Shown here piece by piece: positions 42,574 through 50,845 of a stretch of DNA of 64,000 nt. A model generated the notes under the pieces. That model was not told the DNA's origin. It did not search any database and saw only the letters and a program-made list of their open reading frames with translations. Each line of letters begins with the position of its first letter. Position 1 is the first letter of the stretch. The position numbers and the translations under genes are program-made. The stretch covers positions 5,168,501 to 5,232,500 of the forward strand of contig NZ_AP024452.1 of NCBI RefSeq assembly GCF_016865485.1, read 5' to 3'. This DNA comes from Luteitalea sp. TBR-22. Its GTDB lineage: Bacteria > Acidobacteriota > Vicinamibacteria > Vicinamibacterales > Vicinamibacteraceae.

Positions 42574-44678
42574 GCCGCGCTCTCGGCGACCGGAAAGAGC
42601 TCGATCGGCCCGACGCCGCTGAACTCGTGCGTCCGCGGCGCGCCGAAGGGCACCGCATCGCGCACGCGGTCGTACACCGTCCGGGTGACGACGATCGCGC
42701 CGGCGCCCTGCTGGTCGATCTCGCGGGCGAGCCGTACGGTGTCGCCCCACAGGTCGTAGATGAACTTGCGGCGACCCACCAGCCCGCCGACCACCGGACC
42801 GGCGTTGATCGCGATCTCGATCGAGAGCGACGTGCCACGCTCGGCGTTGAACCGGCGCACGATGCGCACCACCTCGCGCGCGAAGTCGACGACGCGCGCG
42901 GTGTGATCGGCGCGATCGACCGACAGGCCCGACGCGGCCAGGTACGACGACCCGATGGTGCGCACCTTCTCCACGCCGTGGTGCTCGGCGGCCTCGTCGA
43001 AGGCGGCGACGACGTCGCTGAGCAGCGACATCGACTGGTCCTCGCCGAGGCGACGGGACAGCTGCTCGAAGCCCGTGAGCTGCGCGTAGGCCACCGTGAC
43101 GTCGGCGAAGGACTGCGGACCGTCGTGCCCGCCCCGCACCTGGGCGGCGCCGGAGGCCGGCAGCAGGCTGAGGAGGAGCCGCTCGTTGGCCTGCACCTGC
43201 GTGTCGAGGGCGGCGCGGCTGGCCGCGAGGTTGGCCACCATGTCGTTGAACGCTTCGCCCAGCGCCCTGAACTCGTCGTGCGCGTTGACCCGCACCCGGG
43301 TCTCGAGGTTGCCCGCACTCACCTCCCTGGCGGCCTCCACGAGGGCGGCGATCGGCCGCGTCATGATCGACGCCAGGCCGAGCGCGAGCACCGAGGCCAG
43401 CAGCGCGAGCCCGGCGCCGAGCCCGAGGATGCGCGTCCCGAGGGCCCGCAGCGGCGCCAGCGCCTCGCTGGTGTCCATCTCGGCGACGACCACCCAGCGC
43501 AGCGAGTCGAGGTCCACCGGGCCATAGGCCGAGAACACGGGCTCGCCACGGTAGTCCTCCACCCGGGCGAACCCACTGTGTCCGTTGAACCCCTCACGCA
43601 CGCCCTCGTGCTTGACGGGCACGGTGAGGATGGTCGTGCCGAGGCGGCGCACCTCCTCCACGGAGCGCTCCGTGAGGCGCGACGTGCCGAGCGCCTCGAG
43701 GAACGCGGCCTTGTCCTCGACCAGGAAGCGCGACTCGACGCGCATCGTCTGGTCCGGGCCGACGAGGTAGACCTCGCCGGTCTTGCCCAGCCCCTCGAGC
43801 TCCCAGCCGCGCCTGTTGGAGAGGGCGTCGGCGATCGGCTCGATCGGGAACCGCACCACCATGACCGCGAGGCGCGTCGGGCCGTCGAACACGGGGCTGG
43901 CCACGAACGCCTTGGCCGCGCCGAGGGCCGGGCGGAACGCTTCGAAGTCCGCGAGCTTGTAGTCGTCCTCGTCCTGCGAGTTGCGCAGGGCGCGCGACAG
44001 CGCGGCGACGCCGCTGCCCGAGTACGGGCCGTCGTCGAGCCGCGTGCCGAAGATCGTCGACTGCTCCTCGCTGAAGAACACCTCGAGCGAGACCGGATCG
44101 ACCAGCACCACGTTCTGGAGGCCGAGGCGCTCGATCGCCGGCCCGAGCCGCTGCTGGGCGGCGCGCAGTGCCGTGGCATACCCGCTCGTGTCCGTGCTCG
44201 AGGCCAGCGGCCGCCGCTCGCCGTAGGGACGACCGCCGTTGACGATGTAGTGGTAGTGCAGGTACCACCCGCGCTCGGTGGTCGGCAGGAAGGCGCCGGG
44301 CTGGGGCGCGAGCCGGGTGCGCGCCGCCAGCGCCGGCTCGAACTCCCTGGCGTAGAACTCGCGCACGGCCGCCTTCATCTCCGGCGTCACCTTCACGTCG
44401 GCGAGCTTGCGGTACTCCTCCATCAGCTGCCGCGACATGGCACTCACGTCGTCGCTGCCCGAGAGCGTCAGCACCTCGTTGCGCGTCGCGGCCAGCATCG
44501 TCTTGACGATGCCCGCCTTGGAGCGCTGCAGCCCCACGAGCTGCCGCTCGATGGAGGTGAGCAGGCTCGCTCTCGCTGTGGCGTAGGCGGTGGCCGACAC
44601 CAGGGCGATGCCGAGGAGCGTGAGCAGGGTGAAGGCGAGGAGCAGCTTCGACTGGACGCTCAGGGAACGGAGTGACAT
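42570..44678 (-). CDS. dCache-HAMP sensor with degenerate class III cyclase domain
   Basis: The 702-residue protein has TM1 (~9-30), a large periplasmic dCache-like sensor (~35-405), TM2 (~410-432), HAMP and a class III nucleotidyl-cyclase domain. The cyclase fold is clear (KFIYDLWGDTVRLA), but its key residues are gone. The first metal Asp is Q533 (YAQLTGF for the usual FADIVGF). The second is S577 (TIGSSYL for TIGDAY). The transition-state Asn is R649 and the Arg four residues on is Glu. It is probably a non-catalytic nucleotide or protein-binding sensor. It is coupled to the MscS-cNMP gene, so direct gating is plausible. Confidence 0.9.
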   Translation of the reverse strand: MSLRSLSVQSKLLLAFTLLTLLGIALVSATAYATARASLLTSIERQLVGLQRSKAGIVKTMLAATRNEVLTLSGSDDVSAMSRQLMEEYRKLADVKVTPEMKAAVREFYAREFEPALAARTRLAPQPGAFLPTTERGWYLHYHYIVNGGRPYGERRPLASSTDTSGYATALRAAQQRLGPAIERLGLQNVVLVDPVSLEVFFSEEQSTIFGTRLDDGPYSGSGVAALSRALRNSQDEDDYKLADFEAFRPALGAAKAFVASPVFDGPTRLAVMVVRFPIEPIADALSNRRGWELEGLGKTGEVYLVGPDQTMRVESRFLVEDKAAFLEALGTSRLTERSVEEVRRLGTTILTVPVKHEGVREGFNGHSGFARVEDYRGEPVFSAYGPVDLDSLRWVVVAEMDTSEALAPLRALGTRILGLGAGLALLASVLALGLASIMTRPIAALVEAAREVSAGNLETRVRVNAHDEFRALGEAFNDMVANLAASRAALDTQVQANERLLLSLLPASGAAQVRGGHDGPQSFADVTVAYAQLTGFEQLSRRLGEDQSMSLLSDVVAAFDEAAEHHGVEKVRTIGSSYLAASGLSVDRADHTARVVDFAREVVRIVRRFNAERGTSLSIEIAINAGPVVGGLVGRRKFIYDLWGDTVRLAREIDQQGAGAIVVTRTVYDRVRDAVPFGAPRTHEFSGVGPIELFPVAESAA

Positions 44679-44865
44679 GGGTGCGGGGTCGGGTCGGAAC
44701 CCGGAGGTCGGGCAGCGTGATCATGCCGCGTCGGCCGGCGATTGCGAACTAGTCCAAGGACAGGGCGTGCGAGTCGGGGGCGCGCCGGCGGACGAGGCAG
44801 CGGCGGCGCGGCGGCGCGAGCGCGTGCGGCCCGACACGGTAGGATGGCTGGGTGCGTGCTCCCAA

Positions 44866-45219
44866 GTGACCCGCGCCTACCAGGTCGCCCTGCTCCTCTC
44901 CGCCGCGGCGTTCCTGGCCTACGGGATCGCGTGCCTCGCCTTCGACGGCATGAAGCGCGATTTCGAGCGGTTCGGCATGGGCCACCTCCGCGTCCTCACC
45001 GGCACCCTCGAAGTGCTCGGGGCGCTCGGGCTGCTGGTGGGGTACGCGCGCTGGCCGGCGCTGGTGGCGGCCAGCGCCGCAGGCCTCGCCCTGCTGATGG
45101 GCGCCGGGGTTGCCACGCGCGTCCGGGTGCTCGACTCGCTGGCCCAGACCCTGCCCGCCCTGGTCCTGCTGCTCCTCAACGCGGCGGTGGCCTGGTACGC
45201 GCTGGCGAGCAGCCGCTAG
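44866..45219 (+). CDS. Small DoxX-like membrane protein
   Basis: The 117-residue protein has four predicted transmembrane helices: VALLLSAAAFLAYGIACLAF, LRVLTGTLEVLGALGLLVGY, LVAASAAGLALLMGAGV and LPALVLLLLNAAVAWYAL. The arrangement and the GTLEVLGALGLLVG segment resemble DoxX/DUF-type small membrane proteins. The GTG at 44866 is the best start I can justify; no clear ribosome-binding site is visible and a GTG/TTG elsewhere is possible. Its stop codon abuts that of the convergent DoxX-like gene. Confidence 0.65.
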   Translation: MTRAYQVALLLSAAAFLAYGIACLAFDGMKRDFERFGMGHLRVLTGTLEVLGALGLLVGYARWPALVAASAAGLALLMGAGVATRVRVLDSLAQTLPALVLLLLNAAVAWYALASSR

Positions 45220-45588
45220 CTACGGCAGCAGGACGATCCCGCCGCACATGGCCAGCATCAGTACCGCCGGCACCGACTTCATGAGCGGATCGCCGACCTT
45301 GACGTGCATCGCGATGGCGCCCAGCATCAGCCCCAGCACCACCAGGGCGGCGCCACGCACCGGCACGGCCATCCACAGGCCGGCGAGGAGGACGATCGCT
45401 GCCGTGATCTTCAGCGCGCCGACGACATAGAAGGCCGCCGACGGCAGGCCGTACGTCTCGAACTCCTGCTGCAGCGTCCGTGATCGACCACCGCGGTAGG
45501 CCGTGGCCGACTGTCGCCGGACCAGCCACACGTTGAGCAGGCCGAGGCCGACGACGATCTGGAGCACGTGGGTCAACGTCAGGGTCAT
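45220..45588 (-). CDS. DoxX family membrane protein
   Basis: The 122-residue, four-helix membrane protein has an N-terminal helix ending VWLVRRQSATAYRGG. The GLPSAAFYVVGALKITAAIVLLAGLW motif is typical of DoxX-like (DUF6326/DoxX_2) proteins. The preceding 200 bp contain a small hairpin CTATCC-CA-GGATAG (45604-45617), just upstream of the ATG, which may be a regulatory site. Function is unknown; family members are often linked to quinone or thiol redox processes. Confidence 0.75.
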   Translation of the reverse strand: MTLTLTHVLQIVVGLGLLNVWLVRRQSATAYRGGRSRTLQQEFETYGLPSAAFYVVGALKITAAIVLLAGLWMAVPVRGAALVVLGLMLGAIAMHVKVGDPLMKSVPAVLMLAMCGGIVLLP

Positions 45589-45789
45589 GCCGGGTCCCCG
45601 CGCCTATCCCAGGATAGACGCGCAAGCGCATGCGAACGGATTGTCCGGAGCGTACCCACTATGACGCGGGCCGCCGCCCGACGGGTTCGTCTGCGAGCCT
45701 CCGACGGCATCGGGGCGTCCGACCGTTCCGCGTGCCACTCCCCCTCGCCCTGCTCGCCGCTCCCGATCCCTCCCCGCCCGCGCCGGGAC

Positions 45790-47454
45790 TCAGAAGCGCG
45801 AGCTGCGGATCCAGGTGTCGGACCGGGCCCACGCCTTCTCGAGCGCCGCATCGACCTCGGCATCGGTGCGGCCCTGTCCCTCGATGGCCTGCTTCAGGCC
45901 GAGCAGGGACCAGCCGTTGCGCGGATGCTGCTCCAGGTCCTTGCGGTACACCCGCTCGGCGTCGGCAAAGCGCTTCGCCTCGATGAGGGCGGCGCCCAGC
46001 CAGTGCCGCGCCGGGAACGGCAGCGGCTCCGGCTCGTCGTACTCGAGCGCGTCGTCGTGCGCCACGGCCGACTCGAAGCGGACGATGGCCGCGTCGAGTT
46101 GCCTCTCCTCGCGCAGGATCTCGCCCTCGAGCAGATCGCCGACCAGCCCCAGCAACCGGCTGGCGGGGTGATCCCTGAACTCCGCCTTGGGCGTCTCGGC
46201 GCCCTTGCGCACCCGCCCGAGGTACACCTTCGCCATGTCGGCCTGCCCGGTGCGCAGGTAGGCATAGCCCTGCGCGAAGTCCCACATGCTCGCGGGCACG
46301 GGACGGTCCGGGCGGGCCTTCACCTCCAGCACCTCGTCGAAGCGACCGAAGCGGATCAGCGTGAGCACCTGGTACATGGTGTCGCCCCGCGCGCGCTTGA
46401 CGTAGTCGCGACCGGCGGTGGTGGCGATGGCGCCCTGCCCGTCCATCGATGCGGCGTACAGCAGCATGTGCAGGTTGTGCGAGGGGTAGATGGCAAAGCC
46501 CTCGCCGACGTCGGCCTTGAGGTCGGAGTGCACGGCGTCGAGGTTGGCCCGTACCGAGTCGCCCCAGCGGCCCACCTCGTTCCACGTGTGCGAGGGCATG
46601 TGGTTGATGTGGCTGGCGCCCGGAATGGACTTGCCGAGGTACTCGGCACAGGCCTCGGCCTTCTCCGGCCGGATCGTCGACTCGGTGGCGTGCACGTAGA
46701 GATGGCAGGCGCCGGGGTGCTTCGGGTCGCGCGCGAGGATGCCCTCGAGCACGCCGTGCAGGCGGACGATGCTCGGCGCGCCGACGTCGCGTCGCCCACG
46801 GCGCGGCTCGAGCAGGAAGAGCGCGTCGGCGTAGAGCGTGCGGGCGTCGAGGTCGTCGGGGTATTTCTCCGACAGGCGGCGCATCGCCTCCGCGTAGGCC
46901 TGATCCTGATCGGTGCGCTTGTCGGGATCGAAGTCCTTGACGTACCGGACGGCGAGCGCCTCGATGTAGTCGCGCTCGACGGGACTGGCCTTGGCCTTGA
47001 GCGCGAGGGCCCGCCGCGACGCCGCGTAGGCGAACGGGGCGTCCTCGGCATCCATCTTCTCGTTCAGGTACGAGCCCCAGGCCCACGCTTCGCCCCAATG
47101 GCAGATGGCGCAGTCGGGATCGGCAGCCCACGCGGCGCGGAACGAACGGATGGCGTCGGCCTTGGCGAAGGCGAACATCATCTGCATGCCCTGCGTGAAG
47201 AAGGCCTGTGCCTCGGGCACCTTCGTCGAGATCGGGCGCGTGTAGGGACCGAGCGCCCTGCTCATCAGCGCAATGGGCTTCTTGACCAGGTCGGGCAGCT
47301 CGCCCGGCGCGGGCGAGGGCCTGGCTGGCGTCGAGGCAGTCGCCGCGGGCGGGTGCGCGCCGTGCGACGTCTGTTCCTGCGCGCCGAGCGCTGTGGGCAG
47401 GCAGGCCAGGGCGCAGGCGACGGCCAGCCGGGTACGACGGAGGAGGTGGGGCAT
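45790..47454 (-). CDS. Exported TPR-repeat protein
   Basis: The 554-residue protein has a clear signal peptide (TRLAVACALACLPTALGAQ). It is a tetratricopeptide-like all-helical protein: FFTQGMQMMFAFAKADAIRSFRAAWAADPDCAICHWGEAWAWG, then repeated helical pairs including HLYVHATEST and HINHMPSHTW. It belongs to a family common in Acidobacteriota and Bacteroidota, always with the DCAxC-WG segment; its function is not established. The ATG at 47454 overlaps the ATG of the divergent gene by two bases. Confidence 0.87.
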   Translation of the reverse strand: MPHLLRRTRLAVACALACLPTALGAQEQTSHGAHPPAATASTPARPSPAPGELPDLVKKPIALMSRALGPYTRPISTKVPEAQAFFTQGMQMMFAFAKADAIRSFRAAWAADPDCAICHWGEAWAWGSYLNEKMDAEDAPFAYAASRRALALKAKASPVERDYIEALAVRYVKDFDPDKRTDQDQAYAEAMRRLSEKYPDDLDARTLYADALFLLEPRRGRRDVGAPSIVRLHGVLEGILARDPKHPGACHLYVHATESTIRPEKAEACAEYLGKSIPGASHINHMPSHTWNEVGRWGDSVRANLDAVHSDLKADVGEGFAIYPSHNLHMLLYAASMDGQGAIATTAGRDYVKRARGDTMYQVLTLIRFGRFDEVLEVKARPDRPVPASMWDFAQGYAYLRTGQADMAKVYLGRVRKGAETPKAEFRDHPASRLLGLVGDLLEGEILREERQLDAAIVRFESAVAHDDALEYDEPEPLPFPARHWLGAALIEAKRFADAERVYRKDLEQHPRNGWSLLGLKQAIEGQGRTDAEVDAALEKAWARSDTWIRSSRF

Positions 47455-48145
47455 GGCCGCTAGCTTAGGTGATACCGTGGCGCGCGTGAACGACGCGTTG
47501 CCTCCGCCCGGCGCGCCGCGCGCGGGCTGGTCGTCGGCCCGATGGACCGCCGTGGGCCTGCTCGTGGTCTCGTGGGCCCTGACGATCGGCCTGTACGACC
47601 GTATCCCGGACCCGGTGCCCACGCACTGGAACATCAACGGCACGGCCGACGGGTTCACGCCCAAGCCCTGGGGCGCGCTGCTGTCGCCGGCCCTGCTCAC
47701 GCTGGTGTGGGGGTTGTTGTCGTTCGGGCCCCGGCGGTCCACCGACCCACGTACCGGCCTGCCACTGCGCGACATGTCGGCCTACCAGGTCGGCGTGCTC
47801 GCGGTCATCTTCGCCGTCAGCACCCTGCACCTGTGGACGCTCTTCGACGCCCGGCGCCTGCACCCGGTCGGCGTGGCGATGGGCGTGCTGCTGGTGCCGC
47901 TCGGGTTCGTGCTGCCGCGCGTGCCGCGCAACCACGTGATGGGCATCCGCACGCCCTGGAGCATGCGCAGCGACACGGCGTGGGATACCACCCATCGTGT
48001 CGCCGGCCCCGTCCTGGTGATCGGCGGCGCCCTGCTGATCGGCTTCGGCCTGCTGGGCGTGACCAGCGCGTGGACGCTGGCCGTGCTCGCGGCGAGCCTC
48101 CTGCTGCCCGTCGCGTACTCCTGGTGGGCGACCCGCCGGGGCTGA
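47453..48145 (+). CDS. SdpI/DUF1648-type membrane protein
   Basis: The 230-residue protein has about six transmembrane helices. The first is followed by the DUF1648 signature DRIPDPVPTHWNINGTADG. The C-terminal half has the SdpI motif RNHVMGIRTPWSMRSDTAWDTTHR. SdpI proteins give immunity to the SdpC toxin in Bacillus; distant bacterial homologues are mostly uncharacterised. AGGAGG (47441-47446) is 6 nt before the ATG at 47453. A GTG at 47477 with AGGTG five bases upstream is an alternative that would separate it from the divergent gene's start. Confidence 0.88.
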   Translation: MAASLGDTVARVNDALPPPGAPRAGWSSARWTAVGLLVVSWALTIGLYDRIPDPVPTHWNINGTADGFTPKPWGALLSPALLTLVWGLLSFGPRRSTDPRTGLPLRDMSAYQVGVLAVIFAVSTLHLWTLFDARRLHPVGVAMGVLLVPLGFVLPRVPRNHVMGIRTPWSMRSDTAWDTTHRVAGPVLVIGGALLIGFGLLGVTSAWTLAVLAASLLLPVAYSWWATRRG

Positions 48146-48163
48146 CGCCGACAGGGGACGCCG

Positions 48164-48188
48164 AGCGCCAGTGTTCCTCGCTGGCGCT
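48164..48188 (+). terminator. Hairpin after the SdpI-like gene
   Basis: Stem AGCGCCAG / CTGGCGCT with a 9-base loop lies 18 bp after the stop; no T-tract follows. The rest of the gap to 48394 holds a widely spaced inverted repeat CGGAACATG (48201-48209) / CATGTTCCG (48268-48276) but no gene. Confidence 0.4.
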
Positions 48189-48394
48189 GCCATTTGTCTG
48201 CGGAACATGACGATTGCCGCCGTGAAGTCGTCCCACGCGGCGACCATGACGCGTCAGCGCTGAATGACATGTTCCGGGCCGGTACGCTCGTGCTATCGTC
48301 CGACCCTTCACGCACCCAGGCCTCTCGCCGGGCACGACCGGATTGCGTCCGGCCCGCTCGCGGCGTGTCGTGGTGCGTCGCCCGGGAGTCCCGC

Positions 48395-49885
48395 ATGCAT
48401 CCACGCCGCCTCGCTGCCCTGACCATCGCCCTGGCCATCACGGCCGTTTACGCCCCGCGTCCCGCCGCGCAGTCGCGCGCGTGCGAGATCCGTCCCAACA
48501 ACACCGCGGAGAAGTTGCTGGCCTGCGTGACGCTGAAGGGCGTGCGCGCGCACCAGTCCGCGCTGCAGGCCATCGCCGACGCCAACAACGGCCATCGCAC
48601 GGGCGGCTCCGCCGGCGACGACGCGTCGGCCGATTACGCCCAGGCCGTGCTCGAGCGCGCCGGCTACACGGTCACGCGGCAGACGTTCCAGTTCCAGACG
48701 TTCTACCAGCGCACGCCGTCGCTGCTGGAGCAGATCGCTCCGGCGCCAGCCGGCCCCGTCGCCAACACGATCCTGTCCTACTCGGGCAGCGGCGACGTCA
48801 CGGCAGCAGTCGTCGCGCCGTCGGGCGTCAACGGATGTCAGGCGGCCGACTTCGCCGGCTTTCCCGTCGGATCCATCGCGCTGATCTCGCGCGGGGCCTG
48901 CACGTTCGCCATCAAGGGCATCAACGCCTTCAATGCCGGCGCGGCCGGCGTGGTCATGTACAACAACCAGCCAGGCGCCATCTACGGCACCCTGGGCAAC
49001 ACCTTCTCGCTCGACATCCCGTTCACGTCGGTGACCCAGGCGGTGGGACTGCAACTGGCCAGCACCTCCGGACTCGTGATGCGGCTCAGGGTCGACACCT
49101 TCCGCGGCCTCGCCACGACGACCAACGTCCTGGCCGAGACCAACGCGGGCGATCCTTCGTCGGTGGTCATGGTGGGGGCCCACCTGGACTCGGTGAACGC
49201 CGGTCCGGGCATCAACGACAACGGGTCGGGCGTGGCCGCGGTCCTCGAAACGGCCCGCATGCTGGCACGGACGCCGCTCCAGAACCGCGTGCGGTTCGCG
49301 CTCTGGGGCGCCGAGGAGTCGGGCCTGATCGGGTCGAGGTTCTACCTCAACTCGCTGTCGGCAGAGGAGCGGGGCACCATCGCGAGCTACCTCAACTTCG
49401 ACATGATCGGCTCGCCCAATCATGTCTTCTTCATCCACGACGGCGACGACTCCGACCAGGTGGGCTTCGGCCCCGGGCCCGACGGCTCCGACGAGATCGA
49501 GAAGATCTTCGAGGGCTTCTACCAGTCGCGCGGGTTGCCGTTCAAGGGCGCCGACTTCAACGGGCGTTCGGACTACGCGCCGTTCATCGACTACGGGATC
49601 CCTTCCGGCGGCGTGCTCACCGGCGCGGAAGGCATCAAGACCGCCGCCGAGGCAGCAATGTGGGGGGGCACCGCCGGCGCCGCGTACGACCCGTGCTACC
49701 ACCAGGCGTGCGACACCTTCGACAACGTCAACCTGACGGCGCTGGAGGTCAACGCCGACGCGGTCGCCTTCGCCACCCTGCAGTTGGCTGGCCCGCGCGG
49801 CGCGCGGCCGCGGGCGCGCGGGCCGTCGCACGTCGTGCTGCCGCCGCAGGCACAGGCCGACGAACACTCGCCAGTCTTCCAGTAA
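48395..49885 (+). CDS. Secreted M28 aminopeptidase with PA domain
   Basis: The 496-residue protein has a signal peptide (RRLAALTIALAITAVYA) and a protease-associated domain (~135-245, ALISRGACTFAIKGINAFNAGAAG). The M28 domain carries the binuclear zinc ligands in VGAHLDSVNAGPGINDNGSG, WGAEESGLIG, YLNFDMIGS and CYHQACDT. Cys pairs suggest disulfides outside the cytoplasm. The mature enzyme probably trims N-terminal residues of extracellular peptides. It is monocistronic in appearance, with an upstream gap of about 250 bp. Confidence 0.94.
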   Translation: MHPRRLAALTIALAITAVYAPRPAAQSRACEIRPNNTAEKLLACVTLKGVRAHQSALQAIADANNGHRTGGSAGDDASADYAQAVLERAGYTVTRQTFQFQTFYQRTPSLLEQIAPAPAGPVANTILSYSGSGDVTAAVVAPSGVNGCQAADFAGFPVGSIALISRGACTFAIKGINAFNAGAAGVVMYNNQPGAIYGTLGNTFSLDIPFTSVTQAVGLQLASTSGLVMRLRVDTFRGLATTTNVLAETNAGDPSSVVMVGAHLDSVNAGPGINDNGSGVAAVLETARMLARTPLQNRVRFALWGAEESGLIGSRFYLNSLSAEERGTIASYLNFDMIGSPNHVFFIHDGDDSDQVGFGPGPDGSDEIEKIFEGFYQSRGLPFKGADFNGRSDYAPFIDYGIPSGGVLTGAEGIKTAAEAAMWGGTAGAAYDPCYHQACDTFDNVNLTALEVNADAVAFATLQLAGPRGARPRARGPSHVVLPPQAQADEHSPVFQ

Positions 49886-50029
49886 CCGCCGCACTCGAGT
49901 CCAGCGAACGGAGGGGTGCGCCGCGGGTCGCGACGGGATCCTCGGGGGCGATCACCGCGTCCAAGGGGCACACGGATTGAAGGACACCGATCCCTACCGG
50001 AACTGCCCATGTCGCAGGAGGTCAGCGTC

Positions 50030-50764
50030 ATGCGTCGACTGTCGTGGCTCCTCTCCCTCGCTGTGCTCGGCACTGCGCATCCGGCGCAGGCGAGCACCAT
50101 CGTCCCGGGCCCATTCCTCACGGTGTGCGCCAACACGGAGTGCGTCGAGGTCCCCGACGCCTTCGCGCCGGTGAACGACTCGGTCTCTACCGTCGAGACA
50201 CGCCTGCAACTGGCCGGCAGCACGGTCGTCATCAGCGGCCTCGTGGACCGGGATCCGTTCATCGCGTTCACCGTCATGACGACCAACTTCGTGCCCAGCC
50301 CGCTCACCTTCTCGATCCTGTTCGGCACGCCGATCGTCCCGGCCAACTACCGGTACGCCGTGAGCAGCCTGTCGGCCACGGTGTCCAGCACGCCGACCAC
50401 CGCCGCGGTCGTGTCTTCGCCCGGCACCTACCCGACGTTCCTGTCGGGCTACGGCACGCTCGGCGCCGCGCCCACCAACCTGGGTGTCGATCTCGGCACC
50501 ACGAGTTGCGCGAGTGCGGCCGGCAACGCTCCCACCACCTGCGCGTACGGCTCCACCTCGAACACCTTCTCGCCGACGGCCTTCGACGGGATGCGGGCGC
50601 TGCTGACCTACCAGCAGACCGGCGGTGGCTCGATGGCTGCGTGGCAGGGGCGCGTCGACCTCCTGGAACAGGCGCCGCCGGTTCCGGAGCCGGGCACGCT
50701 CGCCATGCTCGTCGTCGCGCTCGGGGCGCCGCTGGTGCGGCGGCGGCGCACGCCGCGCCCGTAA
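50030..50764 (+). CDS. PEP-CTERM sorted exported protein
   Basis: The 244-residue protein has an N-terminal signal peptide (RRLSWLLSLAVLGTAHPAQA), a Thr/Ser-rich beta-type body and the C-terminal sorting signal VPEPGTLAMLVVALGAPLVRRRR. This is the PEP motif, a hydrophobic helix and a basic end recognised by exosortase. AGGAGG (50016-50021) lies 8 nt before the ATG. There is no exosortase gene in the window. The protein is likely anchored or released at the surface; the specific function is unknown. Confidence 0.88.
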   Translation: MRRLSWLLSLAVLGTAHPAQASTIVPGPFLTVCANTECVEVPDAFAPVNDSVSTVETRLQLAGSTVVISGLVDRDPFIAFTVMTTNFVPSPLTFSILFGTPIVPANYRYAVSSLSATVSSTPTTAAVVSSPGTYPTFLSGYGTLGAAPTNLGVDLGTTSCASAAGNAPTTCAYGSTSNTFSPTAFDGMRALLTYQQTGGGSMAAWQGRVDLLEQAPPVPEPGTLAMLVVALGAPLVRRRRTPRP

Positions 50765-50845
50765 GCGCCGGGTCGCCGATCGAGGCGTCCGCCCTCACTT
50801 CCTGGCAGGCGCCCATGCACGACCGGGCCTGCCACCGCGGCGCCG

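Noticed and set aside
45640-45780. Degenerate CT-rich 7-bp run before the TPR gene's stop
   Set aside because: The period is too imperfect to claim an array.
47100-47130. CAICH in the TPR protein as a c-type haem site
   Set aside because: The family usually has this C-x2-C followed by H or Y and WG without other cytochrome features; a single CxxCH in a TPR scaffold is not enough.
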